From contig OZ251224.1 of the NCBI GenBank assembly GCA_965240325.2, positions 1,178,001 to 1,242,000 of the forward strand: DNA of 64,000 nucleotides, read 5' to 3'. The notes beneath the pieces were generated by a model. It had not been told where the DNA came from. It searched no databases and saw nothing but the letters and a program-made list of their open reading frames with translations. This document shows positions 9,758 through 19,196 of the stretch, in pieces. The position numbers were made by a program, and so were the translations under genes. Within the stretch, counting starts at the first letter, position 1; every line of letters begins with the position of its first letter. The stretch comes from Rebecca billardiae RCC1528 (lineage: Eukaryota; Haptophyta).

Positions 9758-10849
9758 ATGGCGGGCTTGGCGGCTGAGCCGTCGTTTGTACACTGGCCGA
9801 GCAGTGGCTGCCCGCACGCTGAGGCCGAGCGTGCGGCGACGGCGTGCGCCTGGAGGGTCCCATGCGTCAGCGCCGCGTGTCATGGCGCTGCGGTGGCAGA
9901 CGGCTGGCAAGAGGTGCTCATGGCGTACACGAACGCGCTCGCGTCCTTTGAGAACGCACGGCAGCCGGCCTTTGACGGCCAAACGCTGGCCGAGCCGAGA
10001 GGAGGGCACGAGCGCGTGCCACAGGCCGAGGCCATCCCCACGCACGACGCCGTCGATGGTCGATCTGATGCACCTGCTGCCGCGGACGCAGCGCCCACGA
10101 TGACCCTGGGCTCGTGCCACCAGTGCAAGCGCCGGCTCCTCGTGCGCCGCTGCGCGCACGAGGAGCTCGTCTTCGTGCAGCGCAAGGGGCGCCTGGATCA
10201 GCAGTACGAGCGCTGTCGGCGCTCGTTTTGCGCGACCTGCTTGCGCAGGTACGCCGCAGAGCAGCCGGACGAGCCCAAGTATCGGCCGGGCATCTTCAGG
10301 TGCCCATCGTGCCGCCGCATGTGCGTGTGCAAGCCCTGCCAGCGCCAGCGGGGCGCCATCACAGCGCCGAATCGCAAGGCGTCCGCCGGCGGCGGCGCGC
10401 ACGGCAGCCAGCCGCCGCAGCCGGCCGTACCCGCCACCGTGCCTGTGCCGGCGCCCGCTTCGCAGGGTCCGCCGCCAACACCGGCGGAAACGCCACTCTC
10501 GCAGACTCTCGAAGCGGAGCCAAGCACGCAGCTGCCGAGCGCATCTGCGACAGCCGCTGACGAGCCAGCTTACATCCCAGCCGCAGCCCTGCTGTCGCTC
10601 TCTGCGTCTCATCCTGATGCTGCCGGCGCGGTCGCAGCCGCCACCTGCCCTGGCGCGCCCACGCGCAGTGCTTCCGTGACGATGAAGTGCAAGCTGACCT
10701 GCCCTGGCTGCGCGTGCGTGCATCGTGTGCGGATCCAGGGCTCTCGCGACGCGCTCGAAAGGGAGCCGCAGCTGATTGCCTACGCTTGCCGCGAGTGCTC
10801 TTGGCACTTCCACGTGCGTATCGCTAAGCAAAGCCCAACGTCAAGTTGA
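9758..10849 (+). CDS. CDCA7-type zinc finger protein (zf-4CXXC_R1)
   Basis: 363 aa from the first ATG (9758); another in-frame Met lies at 9920, so the N-terminus is uncertain. Residues about 119-215 form the 4CXXC_R1 zinc finger: CHQCKRRLLVRRC, then CRRSFCATCLRRYA, then FRCPSCRRMCVCKPCQR. This finger occurs in CDCA7, the partner of the HELLS/DDM1 chromatin remodeller, and in some JmjC proteins. The first and second Cys groups are further apart than in animal CDCA7. A Pro/Ala-rich linker follows, then a second small Cys cluster near the C-terminus (CKLTCPGCACVHRVR ... YACRECSWHF, about 310-357) that could be an extra zinc ribbon. A nuclear chromatin role is likely; orthology to CDCA7 is unproven. 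Confidence 0.75.
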   Translation: MAGLAAEPSFVHWPSSGCPHAEAERAATACAWRVPCVSAACHGAAVADGWQEVLMAYTNALASFENARQPAFDGQTLAEPRGGHERVPQAEAIPTHDAVDGRSDAPAAADAAPTMTLGSCHQCKRRLLVRRCAHEELVFVQRKGRLDQQYERCRRSFCATCLRRYAAEQPDEPKYRPGIFRCPSCRRMCVCKPCQRQRGAITAPNRKASAGGGAHGSQPPQPAVPATVPVPAPASQGPPPTPAETPLSQTLEAEPSTQLPSASATAADEPAYIPAAALLSLSASHPDAAGAVAAATCPGAPTRSASVTMKCKLTCPGCACVHRVRIQGSRDALEREPQLIAYACRECSWHFHVRIAKQSPTSS

Positions 10850-12009
10850 CCGCTGCGTGTCTGGTCAGTTCCGGTGACCGGTGACGGGTCCGACGGACGC
10901 GCAGGCTAACAGCGCATCAGTCACGTTGGACGCGGCTGACGAAGTGACGACGATAAGCTACATGTAGTAGTTACACGTCAACATATGATGTGTACGTGGT
11001 GTTACTGCGATGTCATTGATGGCGGCACAAACTATACGACCAGCATCATATCGATGATGATCGAGTAATAGCAGTAGTAGTCTGCGGCGCTGCTTAATCA
11101 GTACTACTTAGTTCTGCTGCCATTCAGACGGACTCGACGATCTACTAGACTGCTACCGATTGATATGCGACATACGACGCGCGACTAACGAGTCTGGCTG
11201 ACGGCACTGAGTGACTGACGACGCGACGCGGGTCCGACGACTTATTGCTCATGCTGCTGCGCTGACTAAGTAGTATAGCATTGTAGCAATGATGGCTTAT
11301 TGAGCAGTGTCGCAAACGTAACGTACCGCCTGCCACCGACACCGACTAATACGCTAGAAACGTCTGAACAGTCAGTCAGACTGTCAGTGACTGCTCCTAA
11401 GAGACGTACTCAGCAGTAGTAACTCAGTAGACCGGTCGACCGGGTCGTGACGCGCCGATGAGCCCGATGACGACGTGACACGTCGTCGTAGCTGACTGCT
11501 ACGAGTAGTATTAGCCGAGCGAGTGAACTCTAGCAGCGACGCTAATAAGATTCATGATGGGCCTCCGGCTCCCGAGTTAGGACCTGACGCGGCCTCTGGT
11601 CTGACCTGAGGCTGGCGGTCGGCGGACACGGTCATGGCGCGGTCCGTCGGAACGACGGACGTCGCCGCTAACAGTCACATATGCATGCATGACATATTAT
11701 AATAATACTGTATAGTTAATACTGACTCACACGGAATGGCCGCTCTGCCGTCACTCTGCCAGCAACTGAACTAGTCTGCCAGCAGCTACATAGACCGAGT
11801 ATGACATCTAGTACATAGACGACGCGTCGTCGTCGTCTTGGCTGGCGCCGTGCAGGCTAGATAGCACATCATGCAATGCCATTACGTCGCGGCTGCACTC
11901 ATTGCGTCTGTGACTTCGCAACGGTCAGTCACTGAGCAGCGCCTAGGTGCAGCGGCTGAGCGCGGCCAGCGGCTCGGACGGATGATTGAATCATTGATGT
12001 ACGGGCCGC
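10850..12009. other. intergenic, no supported gene
   Basis: 1.16 kb of lower-GC, near-simple sequence rich in GTAGTA, GACT and GACGAC words, with stops in all frames. I see no gene, RNA or element boundary. Confidence 0.6.
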
Positions 12010-12714
12010 TCACCGCGAGCTCGAAGCGGCCGACTCAGCGCCACATTCAGCCAGCCACTTGGCGTAGTCGGCGGGTAGGATCTCTGTGAACTTCGTGCGA
12101 GCCCCTGCCAGCAACGTGTTGCAGAGCTGCTCAGCTGCAGCGCGAGATGCAGCGTCGGGGACGGCCGAGAGCACCTGCGGGGCTTGACCTGACACCTCAA
12201 ACTCAACGTATGCACGGAAAAGCGGCATGGTCGCCGTCGGCGGTGATGCACGCACTTCGCCTCGCACCTTGATGCGGTACGAGTCAAGGCTGACCTGCTC
12301 CTCGAGCCCTGGTATGCGCCAGCCCTTTGAGAGAAACGCTGCCGAGCCATCGCGCGAGAAGATGTGCACGTCCACCTCTGGCCGAAGCTTGAGCACGAGG
12401 AAGTCGAGGGTCTGGAACCTGATCGTGTAGTGGTCGGCCTTGTCGAGCTCGTCGACTTGGGAGGGGTCCCATGACGCGAGGATGAGACGCTTCCCGCCCT
12501 CCTTCACGTAGTCAGCCACGGGGCGAGCGCCTGGCTTCACGGGTACGGTGAACTGCTCCTGGGCACCGAATGTGATGATGTCGCCCTCTCGCGAGTAGGA
12601 GAAGGACCGTGCGCTCGCAATCGGGACGGCACGCGCTGCCGAAGGCGTGCGGGCCAGTGGCGCCACACGCTGCACCGCGCTGATGGACGCGAGCGACACG
12701 AACGTCCAGAGCAT
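12010..12714 (-). CDS. DUF1997 family protein, probably plastid-targeted
   Basis: 234 aa, start at the ATG at 12714; the four extra codons upstream begin with GTG. The N-terminus (MLWTFVSLASISAVQRVAPL) looks like a short signal peptide followed by a basic Ser/Arg-rich stretch, as in bipartite leaders of secondary plastids. The mature part matches DUF1997 as found in cyanobacteria and plant plastids: ADYVKEGGKRLILA, HYTIRFQTLDFLVLKLRPEV, then SYRIKVRGEVRA, PLFRAYVEFEVSGQ and a C-terminal helix ending near FTEILPADYAKWL. No function is established for the family. A large inverted repeat begins about 125 bp upstream of the start. Confidence 0.75.
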   Translation of the reverse strand: MLWTFVSLASISAVQRVAPLARTPSAARAVPIASARSFSYSREGDIITFGAQEQFTVPVKPGARPVADYVKEGGKRLILASWDPSQVDELDKADHYTIRFQTLDFLVLKLRPEVDVHIFSRDGSAAFLSKGWRIPGLEEQVSLDSYRIKVRGEVRASPPTATMPLFRAYVEFEVSGQAPQVLSAVPDAASRAAAEQLCNTLLAGARTKFTEILPADYAKWLAECGAESAASSSR

Positions 12715-12838
12715 CTCGCTCGTCACGTCCGGTCGCTACAGTACCAAACGACGACGACGATCTCGCTGATGAATCTCCAGTCCTCGAGAAGGTTTCGGTC
12801 CCGCAGCTCATGATCTGGCTCCAAAGCCAGGGTCGGAG

Positions 12839-13952
12839 CAAGGGAGTCAAGGGTGCCCGCGCCCCAGTGGCGCGCTCGGCGGATGTGGGCACACAGATTT
12901 TTGCCCGACGCCTGCGGCGGGCGGCGGCGAGGGCGTGCTCCGCTGGCGGGGCGAGCGCACGGGGCACGGCGCTGCGGGCGCGGATGTGCCCGCGAAGCCG
13001 GCGCGTGCGGACGGGCTGTTGCGGGAGAGTATCTGGCGCCCTCCTGCGCCGCGCGTCTTGCGCAACGCCTCTTTCGCCTCGGCTCAGAGCAGCGCGCACG
13101 CACGCGCCGCCTCAAGGCCAGCCTTGCCTGCGCCGCAGCCGACCGCGCGCGCGCCGTGCGCGGCGTGGTCGGGAAGGAGCGGGCGCTGCTGCCGGGCGAG
13201 ATGGCGACACCATGCGCGCACGCCATGCCGCCCCGCCACGCCTTGACGAGCGCGTCGTCGGTCTGTTTGCATGCCTCTTTGACTTGTCACAAATGTTGTG
13301 CACGGCCTCGCGGTCGTGACCCTTGTCGGGACGATCATTGAGACACAGAACAGTGCCAGACGGGCACGCGGGCTACTCTTACATGAATGTTCATCACCGC
13401 GTGGTCATGCAGACGTGCTGGGTGCGACGCTTTCCTCGCGCTGATGCTCTTTCATCATCTTCTTCGAGCTCAGGTCTGGCTTCAGGCACGGCAAGAAATC
13501 AGCACTCGTCAACAGCTGTGCGGATCCGTTCTCGTGCCCATTCGCGGCGCCACGGGGCGGCATGGCGTGCGCACGCGATGTCGCCATCTCGCCCGGCAGC
13601 AGCGCCCGCTCCTTCCCGACCACGCCGCGCACGGCGCGCGCGCGGCCGGCTGCGGCGCGGCAAGGCTGGCCTTGAGGCGGCGCGTGCGTGCGCGCTGCTC
13701 TGAGCCGAGGCGAAAGAGGCGTGGCGCAAGTCGCGCGGCGCAGGAGGGCGCCGAATGCTCTCCCGCAACAGCCCGTCCGCACGCGCCGGCTTCGCGGGCA
13801 CATCCGCGCCCGCAGCGCCGTGCCCCGTGCGCTCGCCCCGCCAGCGGAGCACGCCCTCGCCGCCGCCCGCCGCAGGCCGCGGGCAAAAATCTGTGTGCCC
13901 ACAATCATCCGCCGAGCGCGCCACTGGGGCGCGGGCACCCTTGACTCCCTTG
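12839..13952. repeat. ~400-bp inverted repeat with ~318-bp spacer
   Basis: Left arm 12839-13234 and right arm 13553-13952 are reverse complements with few mismatches and a few short indels (estimated above 90% identity by eye). The spacer 13235-13552 is AT-richer and shows no gene. The arms hold GC-rich open frames on both strands, none recognisable. The whole could fold into a long hairpin. No terminal motif or target duplication was found. Confidence 0.85.
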
Positions 13953-14137
13953 GTCGGAGTTTGGCGAGGGCCGCACCGATGTTCGACGCCACGGTGAGGG
14001 GACTTCCTTCACTCATCATGACACTGTGATGGCTTCGCGTCATCTTGCACGCCCGCGCCCATGAGCAGAGTCTATGACGTACATGGCATCAGCCTTCAGC
14101 ATCGTCATTCACGATTGAGGGCGCGGTGCGTCAGCTG

Positions 14138-16540
14138 CTACACCTGCTGCAGGGCCCCAGTCGCGGTATCGTCGTCCGCGTGGTCCAACACTGTCACAAC
14201 CGGCGCGATGGTATCCACCGGCGGCGCGGGCGTAGCTCCCGGTAGGTCCGCAACGGCAGCGGGGACTGTTGCCACTGGGACCAAGTCGTCTGGGACCAAG
14301 TCATCGGTCACGGCCGCAGCCGCGATCGCTTCCGCCGCGCTGGGAGCTTGCTGCGACGCCTGGATGGAGGGAACTTGGGCGGGCAGCGTGACTTCCTCCA
14401 GCTGCACGGAGTCGATGGTGCCGGCGCCGGGCGACGCGCCGCTTTCGGGCGCGGCGGCCGGCACCGCCGCGACGACGGCCACGTTGGCCTCGGGCTGGTT
14501 GAGCGGGAGCCAGCGAGCCAGCCGGCGGACGACGACATCGATCAGGGTCGCGCGCCTGCCTCCGCGCCCCGCGGCCGCCTCGTCGAGCTCGGCCGTCGCG
14601 AGCAGTGCGACCAGCGCCTGCACGCTCACCAGCGCCAAGTCAGGCGGCGACTCCTCGCCCGCGGCGGCACCGTCCGCCGCCCGCGCGTGGATGTCCATCG
14701 CCAGCGCCTCCGTCACGAGGGCGCGCGCGCGCTCTGGACTGAGAGGCTCGTCGGTGCCAAGCGTGCTCAGCGCGCGCACGAGCAGCTCGGCGTCGACGTG
14801 CGTCTCGCCAGCCCCGAAGAAGAGCTCGAGCGCCGCGACCACCGTCGCCTTGTCGCACGCCTTGCCGGCCTCGCGCCGCTGCTCCGCGCCGTGTGGCGAG
14901 TCTGGCCGCGAGGCCTCGATGTCCGTCGAGGAGAGCTCCGCGTAGGCGTGCCGCGCGCGCAGGCGCGGGGGCGTGGCCACGGCGTCGGTGGGAGGCGACG
15001 CGGTGCGGGAGCGGCCGAGCCTGCCACCGACGCCCGCCCCGTCGGCCTGCGTCGGGGGCCCGTGCATCGTGCTGTCGGCGCCGAGCGCGTGCGCTGTCGG
15101 CAGCGAGTGGCGCTCGTCCACCGCGCCCGGCCTCGAGGCGGTGGTGTCCCCTGGGCGCAGGGTGGGGATGAGGTCGTCGGGGTGCGGCGGGGCGGCCGAC
15201 GGCTGCCCCGGCGCGCTCAAGCTGTTCGCGGTCCCTGCCTGACTGCTGCCTTCGCCGGCCTGGCCCTCGCCGCTGTGCGCGCTGCCGTTGTCCGCCGCCT
15301 CCCCCGCCGCGTCGGCGCCGCTGCCGGCGCCGTGCGGCGGCGGCCCTGCCTGCTTGCTCCGCCACGCATCCGCGAGCACTGACGCGGCCGCGTGCAGCTC
15401 GGCGAAGTACGGGTTGAAGGCGAGCTCGTCGTCGAGGAGGGTGGGCACCGTGGGCAGCGGCAGTCCCTCCCCGTTGCGCCGCCGCCTCGCGCGCAGCAGC
15501 GTGTTCGTCAGCCGCGCGTATCGCGCCGTCTGCTCGCCGGCACTGGAGCTCGAGCTCGGCCCGGGCTCTGCGATGGCTGCGCTGAGGAGCACCTCGGTGT
15601 ACTCGTGCCCGGGGAAGATGTACCCGTCGGGGTGGGGCGCGAGGAGGCGCCAGATGCGCGAGAACGCGGCGGACACGTCGCGCATCGTCCCCTCCATCGG
15701 CGAGCCGCACCCGCCGCAGAACATCGTGTCGCCCGTGAAGAGCACGCGCTGAGCGCCCGAGACGAGGAACATGACGCTGCCGACCGTGTGCCCGGGCGCG
15801 TCGATCACCTCGAGGTGCACGGCGCCGACGTCGATGGTGTCGCCACCGGTGACGGGGTGGGTGCACGCCGCCACCTCGTCGCGCGCGCCGCCGTACACGC
15901 GCACCTCCGGGAAGCGGCGGCTCAGCTCGACGTTGCCGCCCTGGTGGTCCCAGTGCTTGTGCGTCGTCAGTATCGCCTCGACGACGAGTCGCCGCCCCGG
16001 GTAGTGCTGCGCCTCGATGAGCTCGAGCTGCGCGAGCACGACGTCGGGCTCGGACGGGTCCACCAGCGCGCACGGGATCGGCGGCGCGACGTCGTCCGCG
16101 CCGCTGCCGAGCCCCGCCTCGTCGACGAGCAGGTACGCGTAGTTGTCCATGTGGCACGCGATCGTGAACACGCTCAGCGGCGCGCGCTCGATGGGCACGC
16201 GGATGGTGCGCGAGTGCAGCCGCATGCCCGTCCACCACTTGTACAGCCGGTACGCCTTGAGGTGCAGCTTGCCCAGCGACGTCGGGTACAGGTGCACCGA
16301 CGCGAGCGAGAAGGCAAGGTAGATCAGGGGGCCGACGAGCATTCGCGCGATGAGCATCGTCAGCGAGCCCAGGCCGAGCAGCAGCAGCGACGCGATGCCC
16401 GGCACGAGAGCGCTGACGGCGAGGAGCCGCATCGTGCTCCTGCGCGCGCGCGGCGTGCAGCATGCGCACCTCGCGCCCGGCGTGCCGAGCCGGTCGAGGA
16501 AGGAGGCCTGCGAATCCTGCCTGCTCGTCGTTGACGCCAT
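14138..16540 (-). CDS. membrane-anchored glyoxalase II-like metallo-hydrolase with long C-terminal extension
   Basis: 800 aa from MASTTSR (16540); the frame is open further but the added part is weak. After a basic N-terminus come two hydrophobic segments (MRLLAVSALVPGIASLLLLG and LTMLIARMLVGPLIYLAFSL), so it is probably membrane-bound. The metallo-beta-lactamase fold follows: TTHKHWDHQGGN (zinc site, about 190-200), APGHTVGSVMF, LFTGDTMFCGGCGSPMEG and IFPGHEYT (about 310). These are the metal ligands and the glutathione-hydrolase-type GCGxxxEG motif of hydroxyacylglutathione hydrolases (HAGH/PNKD). About 400 residues of Ala/Gly/Pro/Ser-rich sequence follow, including a helical patch (ELLVRALSTLGTDEPLSPER) that recalls a degenerate EF-hand pair but lacks calcium-loop acids. 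Expected reaction: S-D-lactoylglutathione to D-lactate and glutathione. Glyoxalase II is about 260 aa, so this is three times larger. Confidence 0.8.
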   Translation of the reverse strand: MASTTSRQDSQASFLDRLGTPGARCACCTPRARRSTMRLLAVSALVPGIASLLLLGLGSLTMLIARMLVGPLIYLAFSLASVHLYPTSLGKLHLKAYRLYKWWTGMRLHSRTIRVPIERAPLSVFTIACHMDNYAYLLVDEAGLGSGADDVAPPIPCALVDPSEPDVVLAQLELIEAQHYPGRRLVVEAILTTHKHWDHQGGNVELSRRFPEVRVYGGARDEVAACTHPVTGGDTIDVGAVHLEVIDAPGHTVGSVMFLVSGAQRVLFTGDTMFCGGCGSPMEGTMRDVSAAFSRIWRLLAPHPDGYIFPGHEYTEVLLSAAIAEPGPSSSSSAGEQTARYARLTNTLLRARRRRNGEGLPLPTVPTLLDDELAFNPYFAELHAAASVLADAWRSKQAGPPPHGAGSGADAAGEAADNGSAHSGEGQAGEGSSQAGTANSLSAPGQPSAAPPHPDDLIPTLRPGDTTASRPGAVDERHSLPTAHALGADSTMHGPPTQADGAGVGGRLGRSRTASPPTDAVATPPRLRARHAYAELSSTDIEASRPDSPHGAEQRREAGKACDKATVVAALELFFGAGETHVDAELLVRALSTLGTDEPLSPERARALVTEALAMDIHARAADGAAAGEESPPDLALVSVQALVALLATAELDEAAAGRGGRRATLIDVVVRRLARWLPLNQPEANVAVVAAVPAAAPESGASPGAGTIDSVQLEEVTLPAQVPSIQASQQAPSAAEAIAAAAVTDDLVPDDLVPVATVPAAVADLPGATPAPPVDTIAPVVTVLDHADDDTATGALQQV

Positions 16541-18756
16541 CGCGCCCGGCCCCGCGCGCGCGCGCGGAAAGTCCGGGCACAGGAGCAGCAAAAGAACTTC
16601 CCACTGGCCCACGTGGGCCCGGACCGGCGCCGCGCCCGTTGTACACATTCTATGATTTAACGACACAGGTAGGACGACGCGGGTCTCCTGATTCGTCGGC
16701 GGCAGAGAGTGACGATGATGATGAATAAACGTCAGTCTGTGTCAGTGCAGCAAGGTCGCTCTTTGGCTGGTGCGGCCATCGAATACACAGTATAGATCAA
16801 GCTGCTGCAACGACATCCGGGAGTCTGAGCTGAACTACAGTGAATAGTGATAGCCTGTCGTCAGTCAACCGTACCGGCGTGAGTCTCACCGACTCGAGTA
16901 TCAGCGATCATCGTCGAAATCGCCCGGAGAAGATTCTGACCGGGAGAACGCCTACAATATTACAGTTTATTTGTTTTAACGTGCGTAAGGCTCACGGTGG
17001 CAGGTTGCCGCGCCATCCTTCATCGCACGCTCTCCGAAGAGAGACCAGTATGACAGCACGTCGCCGTAGCGTATACTTATAATAACTTAAAGAATTATGC
17101 TGCCATCAAACAGCGTCTGTAGTTACATCACGTACTCGTTATTCTCGCGAGTCGTACGGACAATAACGGAGTACTGTACAGTAGTAATAATAGTCTGCCG
17201 CGCAGTCACTTGCCGCAGTGAATCTGAGTAGTTAGTACTTAGTTATTAAGTGATGCTGCATCTATATCTGCAACTACGGTCCGGGTCGAACGACAGTTGC
17301 CGCATCATACTGTATATCTGGCCTAGTGCAGACTTGTGAGACAGAACTCGGTGACACGGGCTCACTTTATTATTGTCGTCTTTAACTTCTGGAGCACGAC
17401 GAAGCTGACCACGTCACCACGACCCCGCCCGTACCCCGCCCCCCCCCCCCCCGGCCAATGACAATGGTCGTGTCATCGATATTCGATCACTCATGTCTCA
17501 TCGCCTCCTGACGGGACCTGGACGTGTACGCCGCTGCGCCCGCTCAGGCCGCTGCCGAACGGGGCCGAACGGGGCCATAAGAGGCATAAGACCTGACGAG
17601 AGCATAATCGTGGCCCGGATCCAGCCGCCCGCTCAGCCGAAGGCACATAGATGCGCGTGCCGCATGCACCGAAAGTACTGTACGGCTTCAAGCAGCGTGC
17701 GGATTCGAATGGGGGCGGTGCACACGACTGCTGAGCCGACGGCAGCTCCGCATGGTTTGCAGGGCTAAACTTGACGAATTAACGCACGGGCATCTCACAG
17801 CGATGGTTCGACCGCCAACCGATCACTCCTGTCGCCACGCAGGGGCGCCGTCCCCGACGTCGTTGTTATTGTTGTTGTCGTCAGCGATAGCGACGACGTC
17901 GACGTGGGCAGGCTGAGCGGCGTTCGGGCGTTTCACGCCAACTGGGGCCACTGCTGCTGGTGGTGCGACCGCGATTGGCTGCGCGCGCGTCTTTACTGCT
18001 GCATATGGCTGACAATGCAGTTCACCCTTGGCAGCCCCTGGCCCTGCACGGCCATGCGAGCGTGGATCTGCGCCCGCGGACGTCGCTAGTAACCCTTCAG
18101 CGCCGTCGAGCGCGATCATCGCGTCCTCAAATGACGCATTGTCGATCTCAGGTGAGGGCTTCCACTGAAGCACGGAATCCGCTACTCATACTGCATCCTG
18201 CTGACCTGTACACTATGACTACTGAGTACTGGGTTGCGGCGACCGGCACGCTCGCGGCCTTTGCGCCGGGGGTCGTAAACCCGTACTACAGTATCGCCCC
18301 GCCGCCGGGCCTAAGCCACGTCCGTGGCCTGTCGTGCGCGTGATATGCGCCTGTGGATCCTCCTGACCAAAGGTGTGATGGAGGGTAACCAGCTGGGTGC
18401 TCAGCGCAGATCAGATCAGCTGCAAGTGCAGCGAGCAGCCTTCAGTTGCCTGGCATGACGCAGCCTACGGCTACAGGGGGGTCCAGATGGTGGCGCCCAC
18501 TTTGGCGGTGGCTGGCCAGGGAGTGCTGACGACGGCGCAGTACCGATCGTCGACAAGTCGGCGTTGGGGTGGGCAGAGCACTGACCAGGTCTTTGCTCGA
18601 TCGAATATTCGTGTTTGATGCGCGACGATGGAACATCGTCATCATTAGATAATGAGTGGCTTACTAGCTTATGGGGGTACGTACGATAATCATAATAAAT
18701 TCCCCTTTATAACGGGCTCCGGGTGATCAGACTGGCAGCCGAAGCGTTATCCAACA

Positions 18757-18792
18757 CTGCACAAAGACACCGCCACAAAACAGACCGGCGCA
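18757..18792 (-). repeat. 36-nt segment perfectly repeated from 388-423
   Basis: Exact reverse complement of 388-423. A longer, less perfect direct copy of the same neighbourhood lies at 19099-19149. Confidence 0.8.
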
Positions 18793-18917
18793 GTATCCAT
18801 ACAGACCATAGTAGAGACCATCGACAGTATCCATAGAGACCATCGCTGGTGCATGATGAAACATCATTGCATTTATCCTCGAGATATTCATCTCGGTACT
18901 GTGCAGTCAGATGCAAC

Positions 18918-18962
18918 TTTACTAAGAATCAGAGACGCACACAGCTCAGGCAGGCGAGATTG
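18918..18962 (+). repeat. dispersed leader-like repeat, copy B
   Basis: Same block as at 6052-6112 (minus) and 63224-63289 (minus): TTTACTAAGAAT, GACGCACACAGCTCAGGC and AGGCGAGATT. Confidence 0.7.
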
Positions 18963-19196
18963 TACTTCATCATGAGTACTCAGTAACGGACGGTGTCCTT
19001 GATGAGCACAACCCAGACCTCCATTGATGGCGGCATCACGGCGATGCTTCGATCGAATGCTTGGAACCATCTTTGCACCCGAGTCCAATTAAGATACTGT
19101 GCGGCAACGCGCCCCTTGGTCACCTGCACACCTGCTGCGCCGGTCTGTTAACCGAGTGTGCGCACACAGTCAGATTTCGCCCGAGCCGCCAGGCGG

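Larger units (their letters stand above)
16541..19196. other. intergenic, repeats only
   Basis: 2.6 kb without a credible gene. It holds a C14 run (17439-17452), an inverted copy of a dispersed segment (18757-18792), one leader-like repeat (18918-18962) and a second partial copy of the dispersed segment (19099-19149). A 116-aa open frame at 17823-18173 is unsupported. Confidence 0.5.

Noticed and set aside
12853-13341. Open frames inside the inverted-repeat arms
   Set aside because: Frames exist in several phases on both strands and none resembles a protein; the structure is better explained as a non-coding inverted repeat.
17823-18173. 116-codon minus-strand frame with a poly-Asn stretch
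   Set aside because: Not low complexity throughout, but no relatives recognised, no splice partner and no context; too weak to list as a gene.
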